Source: Streptomyces graminofaciens
GTDB lineage: Bacteria > Actinomycetota > Actinomycetes > Streptomycetales > Streptomycetaceae
DNA length: 64,000 nt
Direction: 5' to 3'
Assembly: GCF_030294945.1 (NCBI RefSeq)
Contig: NZ_AP018448.1
Coordinates: 9,768,501-9,832,500, forward strand
This document shows, one piece after another, positions 63,478 through 64,000 of the stretch (position 1 is the first letter of the stretch; the number at the start of each line of letters is the position of its first letter). The notes beneath the pieces are model-generated. The model searched no databases. It was not told where the DNA came from and saw only the letters and a list, made by a program, of their open reading frames with translations. The translations under genes were made by a program, and so were the position numbers.

Positions 63478-63679
63478 TCGTGCGTCCCTGACCTGCCACT
63501 TCATGGATCCACTCGTTCGGCCGTACGGACGACTCCGGGCGGAATGACAGGTTCCACTCGTGGGGACGCACTCCTGTCGTCAAAACCTTGTCTCACGGAC
63601 CTTGCCGAATGGGTGGCCAACCCGCCCCGGAGGGGTGATCATGAGGAGACCAGAGCGCACTTCCCATGAGGAGGCACGG

Positions 63680-63901
63680 GTGGCCGAGACTCTGAAGAAG
63701 GGCAGCCGGGTGACCGGCGCCGCGCGCGACAAGCTCGCGGCAGACCTGAAGAAGAAGTACGACTCCGGTGCGAGCATTCGGGCGCTGGCCGAGGAAACCG
63801 GCCGCTCGTATGGCTTCGTACACCGGATGCTCAGCGAGTCGGGCGTCACGCTTCGAGGGCGTGGCGGAGCGACGCGGGGCAAGAAGGCCGCCTCGTCCTG
63901 A
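63680..63901 (+). CDS. gbn: GATC-binding nucleoid-associated protein Gbn
   Basis: 73 residues from GTG at 63680 with GAGGAGG five bases upstream; longer in-frame starts add only unlikely sequence. A basic N-terminus (AETLKKGSRVTGAARDKLAADLKKKYDSG) precedes a helix-turn-helix (ASIRALAEETGRSYGFVHRMLSESG) and a basic tail (LRGRGGATRGKKAASS). Length and sequence match S. coelicolor SCO1839, known as Gbn, a small streptomycete nucleoid protein that binds GATC and influences development. The GATC-rich upstream region suggests autoregulation. Confidence 0.88.
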   Translation: MAETLKKGSRVTGAARDKLAADLKKKYDSGASIRALAEETGRSYGFVHRMLSESGVTLRGRGGATRGKKAASS

Positions 63902-63931
63902 CTCCGGGCGGCCCATCGGCTTCGATGGTGG

Positions 63932-63963
63932 CCACCCGGTCGGTCGTCTGATCGGCCGGGTGG
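63932..63963 (+). terminator. Terminator after gbn
   Basis: A 14-bp RNA stem (63932-63945 with 63950-63963), complete if two to three G-U pairs are allowed, closed by a 4-nt loop, 31 bp after the gbn stop. Confidence 0.8.
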
Positions 63964-64000
63964 TTACTGTGCAGTCACTTAGCATCGTTCCATCGCTCTG

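Noticed and set aside
63403..63669. 88-codon frame upstream of gbn
   Set aside because: It runs through a strong terminator hairpin and the GATC cluster, with poor codon bias and no homology recognised.

Overview
This window is chromosomal DNA of a streptomycete. Support comes from the very high GC content, frequent GTG/TTG starts, ATGA/GTGA-coupled operons, a complete ectABCD operon, a B12-riboswitch-controlled cobalamin operon, a 73-residue Gbn-type nucleoid protein and many Streptomyces-type regulators. From memory, gene content and order resemble the S. coelicolor SCO1839-SCO1880 region read backwards. No rRNA, tRNA, CRISPR array, prophage or large biosynthetic cluster was seen.

Layout. 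0-6.7 kb is a pectin-attack island of secreted enzymes: two PL9 pectate lyases (one cut by the window edge), a GH43 enzyme, a PL4 rhamnogalacturonan lyase and a PL3 pectate lyase, plus a secreted HAD phosphatase. 6.7-11.4 kb holds a SigE-like sigma factor with its membrane partner, a purine-type permease and a class B PBP. 11.5-17.2 kb holds an IclR regulator divergent from a ketoglutarate-semialdehyde dehydrogenase (end step of sugar-acid catabolism), then small metabolic genes. At 17.2-17.4 kb a 181-bp MITE-like element sits on a stop codon. 17.5-21.1 kb has an ECF sigma/anti-sigma pair and a MarR regulator divergent from an ene-reductase. 21.1-24.2 kb is ectABCD. 24.5-26.7 kb is a scar: a DinB-family remnant, a repeat and a solitary TnpB-like gene. 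27-30.6 kb is a polar amino-acid ABC operon ending in an amidohydrolase. 30.7-37.3 kb is an oligosaccharide ABC operon with its LacI regulator and a DUF2264 protein. 37.3-54.2 kb holds two cobalamin operons and a ZIP transporter. 54.6-64 kb has a Pit phosphate transporter with a PHO box, GH25 lysozyme, class II aldolase, alpha/beta hydrolase, a VOC protein, an ABC-F ATPase and gbn.

How genes may work together. Secreted pectinases would release oligogalacturonides and rhamnogalacturonan fragments. The 30.7-37.3 kb uptake operon and the semialdehyde dehydrogenase are plausible downstream partners (inference). The uptake operon carries TTA codons in its first and last genes, which suggests bldA-dependent, development-linked translation. 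The cob genes form cobD-cobQ-cobN-chlD-cobO-cobB-cobI behind a cobalamin riboswitch and a second unit cobM-cbiG/cobJ-cbiX-cobC. In the second unit two tiny unannotated frames exactly fill the gaps between genes with GTGA overlaps at each junction.

Most interesting observations: the micro-ORFs of the second cob operon; a cluster of seven GATC sites just upstream of the GATC-binding protein gene gbn; a leaderless seven-codon leader ahead of the ABC-F gene; the MITE at an aminotransferase stop codon; a dispersed intergenic repeat in four places; the TTA-flanked sugar operon; and a zinc-finger anti-sigma factor fused to a mycothiol-type DinB-like domain.
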